Below, piece after piece: positions 9,703 to 19,689 of a stretch of DNA of 64,000 bases; position 1 is the stretch's first letter; the number at the start of each line of letters is the position of its first letter. The notes under the pieces were generated by a model. That model had not been told where the DNA came from, searched no databases, and saw only the letters and a program-made list of their open reading frames with translations. The stretch comes from an uncultured Bacteroidales bacterium. GTDB lineage: Bacteria; Bacteroidota; Bacteroidia; Bacteroidales; UBA11471. The stretch is taken from contig CANQQA010000012.1 in NCBI GenBank assembly GCA_947625885.1, forward strand, positions 1 through 64,000, given 5' to 3'. A program made the position numbers and the translations under genes.

Positions 9703-9888
9703 ACGCAAATGTAGATTATCCCTTTCGATTACGCAAACGGAATAAGTTTTTTTGTGAAAATCTTTCTTGTCGCAACAGTAAAACATTCGGGCTTGTTTGC
9801 ACGTTTTAAGGAAAATCCACCGTATCGGCACGAAAGATATTAAGGAAATTTTCGATAATCAATCTTTATCCACTTGAAAGATTTATCG

Positions 9889-9896
9889 TATCTTTG
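9889..9896 (+). promoter_or_regulatory. Putative -7 element (TATCTTTG) of the nqr operon
   Basis: Matches the Bacteroidetes TAnnTTTG -7 consensus, 20-26 bp before the candidate ATG codons. No good -33 box seen. Confidence 0.45.
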
Positions 9897-9921
9897 TGCC
9901 CGAATTTGCAAATATATGGAA

Positions 9922-11271
9922 ATGTCGAATGTAATAAAGTTGAAAAAAGGGCTGGACATACCTTTGGAAGGGCAGCCCAACGCCCGCACCATCGACGCCG
10001 CAGCCTGCGAATATTACGCTCTCGTCCCCGACGATTTTCACGGAATAGTACCGAAAGTATTGGTGAAAGCCGGCGACGCAGTAAGCGTGGGCACTCCGCT
10101 GATGTGCGACAAGAACAATCCGGCATTGCGGTTTGTCTCGCCCGTAAGCGGAGAAGTGTCTGCCGTAACGCGCGGCGAACGTCGCAAAGTGCTCGATATC
10201 ACCGTGAAATCGGACGGACAGATGACGCAGGGTGCAACGCCGGCGACGAAACCCGTCGGCGATTTGTCGACCGACGAGATAAAAGAGCTGCTGCTTGCCA
10301 ACGGCTTGTTCATGTTCATCAAGCAGCGTCCCTACGACATCATAGCCGCTCCGACGGACACGCCGCGCGACATCTTCGTTACGGCATGGGATTCGGCTCC
10401 GCTGGCACCCGATTTCGATTACATACTCGCAGGTCGCGAAGCCGACTTGCAAACGGGTATCGACGTGCTCGGCAAACTGACGGCGGGGAGCGTGTATCTC
10501 GGCATACGCAACGGAAGTCCCATACATATAAAAGGCGCACAAACCGTTGCATTCGAGGGCAGACACCCGGCAGGAAACGTGGGCGTGCAGATACAGCACA
10601 TCGCGCCGGTGAACAAAGGCGAAACGGTGTGGACGCTCAACGCATTCGACCTACTGCTTATCGGTCGTTTCTTCCGCACGGGAAAACTCGATTTTTCACG
10701 CACGGTGGCACTGACCGGCTCGGAGGTGAAATCGCCCTGCTACGTGCGAACGATACTCGGCGCACGCCTCGACTCCATCGTCGGCGACAACCTGATACCC
10801 GCCGACTACCACCGCCGCTACATCAGCGGAAACGTGCTGACAGGCATACACGCATCGGAACACGACTACCTGCGGGCATACCATAGCCAAGTAACCGTGA
10901 TACCCGAAGGCGACGACTGCCACGAAATGTTAGGCTGGGCGCTGCCCGGATTCGGCAAATACAGCGCATCGCGCTCGTTCTTTTCGTGGCTGGCAGGGCG
11001 CCGGCAATACCGCTTCGACGCCCGTCTGCACGGCGGCGAGCGGGCTATCATCATGGCAAACGAATACGACAAAGTGCTGCCGATGGACATTCTGCCCGAA
11101 TTTCTGATAAAAGCCGTCATCGCATTCGACATCGACAAAATGGAAAATCTCGGCATCTATGAAGTGGCTCCCGAAGATTTCGCGCTCTGCGAATTTGTCG
11201 ATACCTCGAAACTGCCCGTACAGGCGATTATCCGCGAAGGTCTCGACCGCCTGCGGAAAGAGATGAATTGA
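9922..11271 (+). CDS. nqrA: Na+-translocating NADH:quinone reductase subunit A
   Basis: MSNVIKLKKGLDIPLEGQPNARTIDAAACEYYALVPDDFHGIVPKVLVKAGDAVSVGTPL; first gene of a complete nqr operon. Start could also be 9916. Confidence 0.95.
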   Translation: MSNVIKLKKGLDIPLEGQPNARTIDAAACEYYALVPDDFHGIVPKVLVKAGDAVSVGTPLMCDKNNPALRFVSPVSGEVSAVTRGERRKVLDITVKSDGQMTQGATPATKPVGDLSTDEIKELLLANGLFMFIKQRPYDIIAAPTDTPRDIFVTAWDSAPLAPDFDYILAGREADLQTGIDVLGKLTAGSVYLGIRNGSPIHIKGAQTVAFEGRHPAGNVGVQIQHIAPVNKGETVWTLNAFDLLLIGRFFRTGKLDFSRTVALTGSEVKSPCYVRTILGARLDSIVGDNLIPADYHRRYISGNVLTGIHASEHDYLRAYHSQVTVIPEGDDCHEMLGWALPGFGKYSASRSFFSWLAGRRQYRFDARLHGGERAIIMANEYDKVLPMDILPEFLIKAVIAFDIDKMENLGIYEVAPEDFALCEFVDTSKLPVQAIIREGLDRLRKEMN

Positions 11272-11290
11272 TTCTAAAAAGAAAACCGTA

Positions 11291-12496
11291 ATGAAAAAAC
11301 TAAGAGATTGCATCGATAAAATAAAACCCAACTTCATGCCGGGCGGGAAATTCGCCATGTTCCGTTCGGTGTTCGAGGGCTTCGAGACCTTTTTGTTCGT
11401 GCCTGCCACCACGTCGCAGTCGGGTGTGCACATACACGACAACGTCGATTCCAAACGCACCATGACGATTGTCATCTTGGCGTTGATGCCCGCCCTGCTG
11501 TTCGGTATGTACAACGTCGGGTACCAACACTACCTCGCCATAGGGCAGCTGGAATCGGTCGGATTCTTCACGCTGTTCTTTTTCGGGCTGCTTGCCGTCC
11601 TGCCCAAAATCATCGTTTCGTATGTAGTGGGTCTCGGCATCGAGTTCACCGTCGCCCAGTGGCGCGGACACGAAATACAGGAGGGATTCCTCGTATCGGG
11701 AATGCTCATTCCCATGATTGTGCCGGTGGATACGCCGCTGTGGATGATTGCCGTAGCTACGGCATTCGCCGTGATTTTCGCCAAAGAGGTGTTCGGCGGC
11801 ACGGGCATGAATATCTTCAATGTCGCCCTCGTAACGCGGGCGTTCCTCTTTTTCGCCTATCCCTCGAAGATGTCGGGCGATGCCGTTTTCGTGCGCACCT
11901 CCGACACATTCGGCATGGGCGCGGGACAACTTATCGACGGTTATTCCGGCGCCACGCCGCTCGGACAGGTGGCTACGCACGGAGGCGGCGACCTCGTGCT
12001 GCACAATATCGCCGGCAAGTCGCTTTCGACGCTCGATTACATCGTGGGGCTTATTCCGGGTTCGATAGGTGAGACTTCACTGATAGCCATACTGTTGGGC
12101 GCCGTCGTGCTGTTGTGGACGGGCGTCGCCAGTTGGCGTGTCATGCTCTCGGTGTTCGTGGGCGGACTGTTCATGAGCTGGGTGGCAGCGGCGTTTGCTT
12201 CGCCCGTATATGCCGGCTCCCTGCTCTCGCCCCTCGACCAGATATGTCTGGGCGGATTCGCTTTCGCCGCCGTATTCATGGCAACCGACCCCGTAACCGG
12301 TGCGCGCACCCGCACGGGACAATACATTTACGGTTTCCTTATCGGAGTCATCGCCATACTGATACGGGTTTACAACACGGGCTATCCCGAAGGCGCCATG
12401 CTCGCCGTATTGTTGATGAACGTATTTGCTCCGCTTATCGACTACTTCGTGGTCGAAGCCAACATACGACGCCGCCTCAAACGCGCCAAACGCTAA
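11291..12496 (+). CDS. nqrB: Na+-translocating NADH:quinone reductase subunit B
   Basis: Multi-TM protein with the FMN-site region 'DGYSGATPLGQ' and the NqrB/RnfD signature. Confidence 0.95.
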   Translation: MKKLRDCIDKIKPNFMPGGKFAMFRSVFEGFETFLFVPATTSQSGVHIHDNVDSKRTMTIVILALMPALLFGMYNVGYQHYLAIGQLESVGFFTLFFFGLLAVLPKIIVSYVVGLGIEFTVAQWRGHEIQEGFLVSGMLIPMIVPVDTPLWMIAVATAFAVIFAKEVFGGTGMNIFNVALVTRAFLFFAYPSKMSGDAVFVRTSDTFGMGAGQLIDGYSGATPLGQVATHGGGDLVLHNIAGKSLSTLDYIVGLIPGSIGETSLIAILLGAVVLLWTGVASWRVMLSVFVGGLFMSWVAAAFASPVYAGSLLSPLDQICLGGFAFAAVFMATDPVTGARTRTGQYIYGFLIGVIAILIRVYNTGYPEGAMLAVLLMNVFAPLIDYFVVEANIRRRLKRAKR

Positions 12497-12508
12497 AATT
12501 CTACCGCT

Positions 12509-13210
12509 ATGAACAAACAAAGCAATACCTATACGATTCTCTACGCAGCGGTCATGGTGATACTGGTGGCTGCGGTGCTCGCCGTTACCTCACTCGGATT
12601 GAAGGGGCGGCAGACGCGCAATGTCGAAATCGACAAGATGAAACAGATTTTGAGTTCGGTGCACGTAGCGGCTACCGCCGCCGATGCGCAGGAATTATAC
12701 CGGAAATACATCGTCGACAGTTTCGTGCTCGACAGCAAGGGCGAACGGACTGCCGGCGCCGACGCCTTTACGGTAGATGTCGCCGTGCAGACGAAACTGC
12801 CCGCCGATGAACGGGAGCTGCCCGTGTTCGTGTGCCGCCTCGACAACGGCGAACAGAAATACATACTGCCGCTCTACGGTGCGGGACTGTGGGGTCCGAT
12901 TTGGGGTTACCTCGCACTCGATGCCGACGGCAACACCGTCTACGGCGCATACTTCGCCCACCAAGGCGAGACGCCGGGTCTCGGCGCCGAGATAGAGAAA
13001 GCGCCGTTCTCCGACCAATTCCGCGACAAGCGGCTCTTCATCGCCGGCGACTTCACCTCGATAGCCGTCGAGAAAAAAGGTCAGAAACCGAGCAACGGCG
13101 CCGACTACGTCGATGCCATTTCGGGCGGCACCATCACCAGCAAAGGCGTGCAGGCGATGCTCGCAAACAGCCTTGCCCCCTATACCGTATTCTTAAAATC
13201 GTTACAATAA
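12509..13210 (+). CDS. nqrC: Na+-translocating NADH:quinone reductase subunit C
   Basis: FMN-attachment region 'VDAISGGTITSKGV'; operon position. Confidence 0.95.
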   Translation: MNKQSNTYTILYAAVMVILVAAVLAVTSLGLKGRQTRNVEIDKMKQILSSVHVAATAADAQELYRKYIVDSFVLDSKGERTAGADAFTVDVAVQTKLPADERELPVFVCRLDNGEQKYILPLYGAGLWGPIWGYLALDADGNTVYGAYFAHQGETPGLGAEIEKAPFSDQFRDKRLFIAGDFTSIAVEKKGQKPSNGADYVDAISGGTITSKGVQAMLANSLAPYTVFLKSLQ

Positions 13211-13222
13211 CACGCATCAGAT

Positions 13223-13846
13223 ATGTTATCCAAGAAAACTCGACAAACACTGCTCGGTCCGCTCTCGCGCAACAATCCCGTCATCGTGCAGATATTAGGC
13301 ATCTGCTCGGCGCTGGCGGTTACCGCCAAACTCGAACCGGCATTCGTCATGGCTGTTTCGGTAACAGCCGTGCTGGCTTTTGCCAACGTCATCATTTCGC
13401 TCCTGCGCAACACCATACCGGGCAGTATACGCATCATCGTGCAACTGGTCGTGGTGGCTGCTTTGGTCATCATCGTCGATCAGATACTCAAAGCCTACGC
13501 CTATGATGTGAGCAAACAGCTCTCGGTATTCGTGGGGCTTATCATCACCAACTGCATTCTCATGGGACGGCTCGAAGCCTTCGCGCTGGGACACGGACCG
13601 TGGGAGTCGTTTCTCGACGGCGTGGGCAACGGCATCGGCTACGGCATGATACTCGTCATCGTCGCTTTCTTCCGCGAGCTGCTCGGTTCGGGTACGCTGT
13701 TCGGCTACCAAGTGATACCGCAGATATTCTACGACTGGGGCTACGAAAACAACGGTCTGATGATTCTGCCGCCGATGGCTCTTATTACGGTCGCCTGCAT
13801 CATCTGGGTGCACCGGTCGCGCAACAAGGATTTACAGGAAAAATAA
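13223..13846 (+). CDS. nqrD: Na+-translocating NADH:quinone reductase subunit D
   Basis: Multi-TM NqrD/RnfE-type sequence '[17 protein letters not shown]'; operon position. Confidence 0.95.
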   Translation: MLSKKTRQTLLGPLSRNNPVIVQILGICSALAVTAKLEPAFVMAVSVTAVLAFANVIISLLRNTIPGSIRIIVQLVVVAALVIIVDQILKAYAYDVSKQLSVFVGLIITNCILMGRLEAFALGHGPWESFLDGVGNGIGYGMILVIVAFFRELLGSGTLFGYQVIPQIFYDWGYENNGLMILPPMALITVACIIWVHRSRNKDLQEK

Positions 13847-13870
13847 CACATAACCCCGAAAATCGAAACA

Positions 13871-14485
13871 ATGGAAAATCTCAATCTTTTTATCCGGTCG
13901 ATATTCATCGACAATATGATTTTTGCCTACTTTTTGGGAATGTGTTCCTATTTGGCTGTTTCCAAAAGCGTAAAGACGGCAATGGGCTTGGGTACGGCGG
14001 TAACGTTCGTATTGGTCATTACGGTGCCTATCAACTACCTGCTCGAAAACTACATACTGAAAGCCGGTGCACTGGCATGGCTCGGCGAATCGTACAAAGA
14101 TGTAGACCTCAGCTTTTTGAGTTTGATATTCTTCATCGCCGTAGTGGCATCGCTGGTGCAGCTCGTCGAAATGGTGGTCGAGAAATATGCTCCGGCGCTC
14201 TATAATTCATTGGGCATCTTCCTGCCCCTCATTGCGGTAAACTGCGCGATACTCGGCGGGTCGCTGTTCATGCAGCAGCGGGCATTCCCCAACGTATGGT
14301 CGGCTACGGTGTACGGACTGGGCTCGGGCATCGGCTGGCTGCTCGCCATCGTGGGCATCGCCGCCATACGGGAGAAACTGGCATATTCCAACGTTCCCGC
14401 CCCGCTTAAAGGCATCGGCATCACGTTCATCGTAACGGGTCTGATGGGTATCGCCTTCATGAGTTTTCTCGGCATAAAATTGTAA
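13871..14485 (+). CDS. nqrE: Na+-translocating NADH:quinone reductase subunit E
   Basis: Multi-TM NqrE/RnfA-type sequence '[29 protein letters not shown]...[17 protein letters not shown]'; operon position. Confidence 0.95.
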   Translation: MENLNLFIRSIFIDNMIFAYFLGMCSYLAVSKSVKTAMGLGTAVTFVLVITVPINYLLENYILKAGALAWLGESYKDVDLSFLSLIFFIAVVASLVQLVEMVVEKYAPALYNSLGIFLPLIAVNCAILGGSLFMQQRAFPNVWSATVYGLGSGIGWLLAIVGIAAIREKLAYSNVPAPLKGIGITFIVTGLMGIAFMSFLGIKL

Positions 14486-14487
14486 AT

Positions 14488-15765
14488 ATGTACGTTATGA
14501 ACACTATACTGTTATTTACCGGCAGCCTCACCATTGCGGCGGCGGTTGTCATATTTCTCCTGCTTACGCTCTTGCTGGTGGTGCTGCTTCTGGTAGCCAA
14601 AGCGCGCCTCGTGCCCGCCGGCAACCGACGCATCACCATCAACGGCGAACGCGAAGTGGAAACGGCGGCGGGTACCACCCTGCTGGCTTCGCTCGCCGGA
14701 AACAAAATATTCCTCCCGTCGGCTTGCGGCGGAGGCGGAAGCTGCGGTATGTGCCGCTGTCAGGTGCTCGAAGGGGGCGGTGAAATACTCCCCACCGAGA
14801 CGGGATTTTTCTCGCGCAAGCAGCAGCAAGACCACTACCGCCTCGCCTGTCAGGTGAAAGTGAAAAACGACATACAGATAAAAGTGCCCCAATCGGTGCT
14901 CGGCATCAAGAAATGGGAATGCGAAGTGGTGTCGAACCGCAACGTGGCTTCTTTCATCAAAGAGTTCGTGGTGCGGCTGCCCGAAGGCGAAAAGCTCGAC
15001 TTCCTGCCCGGCAGCTACATTCAGATAGACGTGCCCAAGTACGACATCAAATTTACGGACATCGACGTCGATGAAAAATTCCGCGACGAGTGGGACAAAT
15101 TCAAGATGTGGGGTCTCGTGTGCAAAAACGACGAGGAGACCTACCGCGCCTACTCTATGGCAAACCACCCCGCCGAAGGCAATATCGTGATGCTCAACAT
15201 ACGCATCGCCACGCCGCCGTTCGACCGCGCCGCCGGCACATGGGCAGCGGGCATCAAACCGGGCATCTGCTCGTCGTACATCTTCACCCGCAAGCCGGGC
15301 GACAAGGTAACCGTATCGGGTCCTTACGGCGAATTCCACATACTCGACACCAAACGCGAAATGATATATATCGGCGGCGGTGCGGGCATGGCTCCGCTGC
15401 GGTCGCACCTGATGCACCTCTTCCACACGCTCAAAACCACCGACCGCAAAATATCGTACTGGTACGGCGCACGCTCCCGCCGCGAAATATTCTACGAAGA
15501 AGATTTCCGCGCCATCGAACGCGACTTTCCGAATTTCAAATTCCACATCGCCCTCTCCGACCCGCAGCCCGAAGACAACTGGACGGGCTACACCGGATTC
15601 ATTCATCAGGTGCTTTACGACCACTATCTCAAAGACCACGAAGCGCCCGAAGACATCGAATACTATATGTGCGGCCCCGGTCCGATGGCGAATGCCGTCA
15701 AGACCATGCTGTGGAATCTCGGTGTACCGCGCGAAATGTTGATGTACGACGATTTCGGCGCGTAA
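14488..15765 (+). CDS. nqrF: Na+-translocating NADH:quinone reductase subunit F
   Basis: N-terminal TM, 2Fe-2S motif 'SACGGGGSCGMCRCQV', FAD/NADH-binding reductase domain ending 'EMLMYDDFGA'. Confidence 0.96.
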   Translation: MYVMNTILLFTGSLTIAAAVVIFLLLTLLLVVLLLVAKARLVPAGNRRITINGEREVETAAGTTLLASLAGNKIFLPSACGGGGSCGMCRCQVLEGGGEILPTETGFFSRKQQQDHYRLACQVKVKNDIQIKVPQSVLGIKKWECEVVSNRNVASFIKEFVVRLPEGEKLDFLPGSYIQIDVPKYDIKFTDIDVDEKFRDEWDKFKMWGLVCKNDEETYRAYSMANHPAEGNIVMLNIRIATPPFDRAAGTWAAGIKPGICSSYIFTRKPGDKVTVSGPYGEFHILDTKREMIYIGGGAGMAPLRSHLMHLFHTLKTTDRKISYWYGARSRREIFYEEDFRAIERDFPNFKFHIALSDPQPEDNWTGYTGFIHQVLYDHYLKDHEAPEDIEYYMCGPGPMANAVKTMLWNLGVPREMLMYDDFGA

Positions 15766-15825
15766 CTTTTGTTACGTCCGAAACCGCAGTAATAATTAAA
15801 AGGTAAGGGCAATAACGCGCATATA

Positions 15826-16089
15826 TCAGCGTCCGCACACCATGCAGGGCGTTCGGTATATGCGCGCTCTTTGTAAAGAAATGACACGGACTTCGTGGCG
15901 GCACTGCTTCAAAGCGGGGCAGTCGATTCGCGTGTGGTAGGTCGAGGCATACGGTCCGGTGCAGACAAATACCACCGCCCGCCTTTTCGGCGGACGCACG
16001 GGCTTTTTCGGTGCAGGTTCCCCGCCCAAAAAGAGTGCGGGAATAAGCAGCACTAACAACAGATGCAGCAAAGAAAACCGTTTTCTCAT
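15826..16089 (-). CDS. Small secreted Cys-containing hypothetical protein
   Basis: 87 aa with signal peptide; conserved-looking 'YHTRIDCPALKQCRHEVRVISLQRARIYRTPCMVCGR'. Confidence 0.6.
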   Translation of the reverse strand: MRKRFSLLHLLLVLLIPALFLGGEPAPKKPVRPPKRRAVVFVCTGPYASTYHTRIDCPALKQCRHEVRVISLQRARIYRTPCMVCGR

Positions 16090-16093
16090 CGCA

Positions 16094-17044
16094 TCAATTC
16101 ACTAAAATCACTTTCGATTTGTCGCGCGGCTTGGCGGCGGGCGCTTCGTCGGGATAGCCTACGGCAATGGCATAGAGCAGTTCATAATCGTCGGAAAAAG
16201 CCAACCGTTGGAGATAGGGAGCCGCATCGGGGTTGCTTTTCATAAATCCGATAGGACCGCCGAGACAGCAGGTGCCCAGCCCTAACGATTTTGCCGCCAA
16301 CATGATATTTTCGGCCAGCAGACCGCAATCGAACTGTGCTGCGCCGCTGCGGGGCGACCCGATGAATATCACCGCCGGAGCGTTGCGGAACATGTTTTTG
16401 AACGAGGGGTCGTCGGCAGCTTTCGGATTGGCTTTCTTATAGACTTCGGTAATGCCGTCGATGTATTCCGGATTATCGACGATGCGCACCTCCCATTGCT
16501 GACGATTCACCGCGCTGGGAGCGTTGATGCCGCACTCCGCCAGCCGCCACAACAGTTCGCGCGGCACGGGGCGGTCTTCATACTTGCGTATGCTGCGGCG
16601 CTCCATGATGGTCTTTATCACGTCGTTTTCGTAAGCGGTAACCGGCTCACCCTCGCGGCAAAGACGCAGCGCCTCGGCACCGGAAGAAGTATAGAATGCA
16701 AGGGTTTTATCTTTTATTTTATACGACACGGTGGCGTAAATCGCATCCATGACCTGATGCTCGGTCGCGGCTTCGGCGCAGAAGCGCATAGTCGAACCCA
16801 GCTCGCCGAATTTCAGTTGGTCGTCTTTCACCGTACACGGGCCGAAGAAATTGTTGCAGCCGTTGCAGCCGTGCACTTTTTCCAAACCTTCTTCAAAGGT
16901 AATGAACGCCGTATCGGCAATGGCAACGGGCTGCCCGTACACGGTTTCGATAATCCATTTGCCTTGCAGGGTTCCCGACTGTTGCGAGCAGGCGGCAACG
17001 GTCGCTGCCAGCAAAACAAGCGAAATAAAAAGATACTTTTTCAT
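16094..17044 (-). CDS. Lipoprotein with N-terminal META/HslJ-like domain fused to a nitroreductase domain
   Basis: Lipobox 'LLAATVAAC'; 'GTLQGKWIIETVYGQPV...GCNGCNNFFGPC' (META); 'IMERRSIRKYEDRPVPRELLWRLAECGINAPSAVNRQQWEVRIV' (nitroreductase). Confidence 0.88.
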   Translation of the reverse strand: MKKYLFISLVLLAATVAACSQQSGTLQGKWIIETVYGQPVAIADTAFITFEEGLEKVHGCNGCNNFFGPCTVKDDQLKFGELGSTMRFCAEAATEHQVMDAIYATVSYKIKDKTLAFYTSSGAEALRLCREGEPVTAYENDVIKTIMERRSIRKYEDRPVPRELLWRLAECGINAPSAVNRQQWEVRIVDNPEYIDGITEVYKKANPKAADDPSFKNMFRNAPAVIFIGSPRSGAAQFDCGLLAENIMLAAKSLGLGTCCLGGPIGFMKSNPDAAPYLQRLAFSDDYELLYAIAVGYPDEAPAAKPRDKSKVILVN

Positions 17045-17211
17045 ACTCTTTCGTTTTTAGGGTCGAACAAAAATAAGAAAAAAAACGACACGTGCTTCTT
17101 TTATACCGATTTATTCAAAAAAAACGCCGGCAAAAAAAATTCCGGACTTCGCGCGACACGCCCCGCAGCGGGGAGGTGCACAAAGTCCGGAACGGAAATC
17201 GAAAAACCGGA

Positions 17212-18333
17212 TTATTCGTAGAGCGATGCCACGAATGCGGCAAGTTCTTCGCCGCGCAGGTCTTGGGCGACGATTTTACCGTCGGGGTCGAGTATGTACA
17301 TACGGGGTATTCCGGTTACGTTGTAACGGGCAGCCACGGGGCATTCCCAACCTTTCAGCGAGGAGACGTGATGCCAGTTCAAGCCGTGTTTTTCGATAGC
17401 GGCTTTCCACGCTTCGGCGTCTTCGTCGAGAGAGATTCCGTATATCTCGAAACCTTTGTCATGGTATTTCTCGTAGATGGCTTTCACGTTAGGCGCTTCG
17501 CGCAGGCAGGGACCGCACCACGAAGCCCAAAAGTCGATCAGCACATAGTGTCCGCGCAGGCTCGACAGGGCAAGTTCGGCACCGTCGGGCGTCGGCAGCA
17601 CGACATCGGGAGCGATACCGCCCACCGATACCGACGAAAGGGCATCGACAGCAGCTTTCGCTTCGAGACCCGGAGCCGACTGTTTCACGCGGTCGCTCAG
17701 ATTTTCGTAGGCAGTGCTTATTTCCTCAAAGGTGTTTTTGCGAATCATGTGCTCTTTGATGAAATAGGCTGCACCGTAATTGTTGCGGGCAGAGTCGACA
17801 AAGAGCAGACACTGTTTGGCGATGTTCGCCTTTATCGTATCGAGCGCCAATACTGCCGAGTCGAGATTTACATCTAAATCGCCGGAAACGATTTTCGAGA
17901 GCATCAGCATACTGCCGAGATCCATCATCGCCGACGAGAGCATCAGGTCGTTAGCCTGTGCGTATACCTCCTGTTCATCGCCTTCGGCAACGATAGCCGT
18001 AGACACATATTCGTTACTGTCTCTGTCGAGGCGGGTTTCGGGAGCAATCGTTACGGTTACGGGAACTTCGGAAAGCAGCAGCCCCTTGTTCTGACCGTCG
18101 GCAGTGAGGATATAAGCGCCTACCACACCGCCTTTATCGAACGAAAAAGTACCGTCGGCAGCCACGACTACCGAATCGGTCGGCGCGGCGTCGTCTGCGT
18201 TATCGGTTTTCGGTTGCAGATAGACGGTTTTTCCCACACCCTCTTTCCATGTGCCTTCGACTTGGTGCGGCTGCGAGCACGAAGCAAGCGCCAGCACCGT
18301 CAAGGCAGCAAGAAGACAATTGTTCGTTTTCAT
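17212..18333 (-). CDS. TlpA-like thiol:disulfide oxidoreductase lipoprotein (DUF4369-like + thioredoxin-like domain)
   Basis: Lipobox 'LALASC'; 'HYVLIDFWASWCGPCLREAPNVKAIYEKY'. Confidence 0.9.
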   Translation of the reverse strand: MKTNNCLLAALTVLALASCSQPHQVEGTWKEGVGKTVYLQPKTDNADDAAPTDSVVVAADGTFSFDKGGVVGAYILTADGQNKGLLLSEVPVTVTIAPETRLDRDSNEYVSTAIVAEGDEQEVYAQANDLMLSSAMMDLGSMLMLSKIVSGDLDVNLDSAVLALDTIKANIAKQCLLFVDSARNNYGAAYFIKEHMIRKNTFEEISTAYENLSDRVKQSAPGLEAKAAVDALSSVSVGGIAPDVVLPTPDGAELALSSLRGHYVLIDFWASWCGPCLREAPNVKAIYEKYHDKGFEIYGISLDEDAEAWKAAIEKHGLNWHHVSSLKGWECPVAARYNVTGIPRMYILDPDGKIVAQDLRGEELAAFVASLYE

Positions 18334-18418
18334 ATATTTATCAGATTTAGATTATAACGATATATCGACCGGAAAGTTTATGCCGACCGTACAGCCGGCA
18401 TAAACTCTTCGGCATTTC

Positions 18419-19660
18419 TTATTCCGCTTTGTCGGCGAGGGTAATGCCCAGATCGGCAAATATTTCCTTTACCAGATTCATACGTTTTTGCATATCGGGC
18501 AGCAAATCCTCTTTCACTTTTTTGCCGAGAGTTCCGTACGATTCCCCATCTGACTGCAATCCGTAGAAAGCATTATCGGGATTGGCGGCAGCAGCCGCTA
18601 CTTCAGCCCAGAAAGCCTCTTTTTCGGCAGCCGTGGTGGTTACGATGAAAGCCACATAGTCGCCCAATGCCTGTGCATGAGAAGTACGATAATACTGATA
18701 CAATGTAAAAGATTCATCGTTTTTGTTCTTCTGGTGCACATATACTTGTTGTACACCTATACGAGCCCGACGCAACTCGCAACCGATCCATGCATCCCAT
18801 GTATGCCAAGTCTCTTCGCCGCCGAACGACAAGTGTTTCCACTCGTCTTCATCAACATAAGAGGAGTCGCCAAGATTCGTCCAACCCTGCACAAAATCAT
18901 CAGCATCGGATTCGTAATATCCCATGCAATTTTCATTCATGGAAAAGAAGCCCATGCCAAAGTCTGACAAATCGGCTCCGACCGTATAATCGTAACCTAT
19001 CTGTTTGAATGCCTCAAATTTAGGGCTGTTCAACGGGTGGTCTTCCTGATTGAGCGTGTAAGAGTATATGTATTCGCAAATCAGCGACACGTAGAGGCGT
19101 TTCAGATAGTTTTTATCCATCGTGTCGAAATCGGGGCAGCAGTGCGAAAACATGATAAATTCGGGGCAGCAGGTTCCGCCTTCGAATGTACCGTGCACGT
19201 CATAAGCGATATTATAATATGCAACTTCCTTATCAGCCACCCAATAATTAAATTGCATTTCGCTGGCAAAATAGATTTTACGCGGCATATACTTCTGTAT
19301 AAATTCGGTGCCGAATACGGGGAATACTTCGTCTTCGAGGAAATTCAACACCTTATATATGTAACCGGTATCGGCAGGAACATAATACTGTCCATAAAAA
19401 TCGGGAACATCTTCGCCCTTGGGATCTTCAGGCGACGGACGATTTCCATAGATGAACATGGAACCGTCCGGAGAGGCGTAGCGGAAAGTTGCCGTATCGA
19501 CATCGACTACGGCATCGAGGTTGTAGGTATCGTTAAAGATATCAATGGCTTTGGCAGCCGGCACATAGGGCTCGACTTCGGGTTCATCGTTCGTGTCGTC
19601 GCAAGCAGCGAACAACGCAGCCGCTGCAAAGAGCGGTGCAAAAAGCAGGATTTTTTTCAT
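18419..19660 (-). CDS. Putative zinc-metallopeptidase-family (Peptidase_Mx1-like) lipoprotein with apparent loss of HExxH
   Basis: Lipobox 'ALFAAC'; directly downstream of susD; the region where HExxH is expected reads 'LKRLYVSLICEYIYSYTLNQ'; C-term 'MQKRMNLVKEIFADLGITL' fits the family ending. Confidence 0.65.
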   Translation of the reverse strand: MKKILLFAPLFAAAALFAACDDTNDEPEVEPYVPAAKAIDIFNDTYNLDAVVDVDTATFRYASPDGSMFIYGNRPSPEDPKGEDVPDFYGQYYVPADTGYIYKVLNFLEDEVFPVFGTEFIQKYMPRKIYFASEMQFNYWVADKEVAYYNIAYDVHGTFEGGTCCPEFIMFSHCCPDFDTMDKNYLKRLYVSLICEYIYSYTLNQEDHPLNSPKFEAFKQIGYDYTVGADLSDFGMGFFSMNENCMGYYESDADDFVQGWTNLGDSSYVDEDEWKHLSFGGEETWHTWDAWIGCELRRARIGVQQVYVHQKNKNDESFTLYQYYRTSHAQALGDYVAFIVTTTAAEKEAFWAEVAAAAANPDNAFYGLQSDGESYGTLGKKVKEDLLPDMQKRMNLVKEIFADLGITLADKAE

Positions 19661-19689
19661 ACAATAAAAATTTTTTAAGGTTATTACTA

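Noticed and set aside
9883-15765. nqr operon as a novel sodium system together with nhaA and the oadA-like gene
   Set aside because: Gene order nqrABCDEF is standard, and nhaA and the oadA-like gene are separate transcription units; proximity alone is weak evidence.
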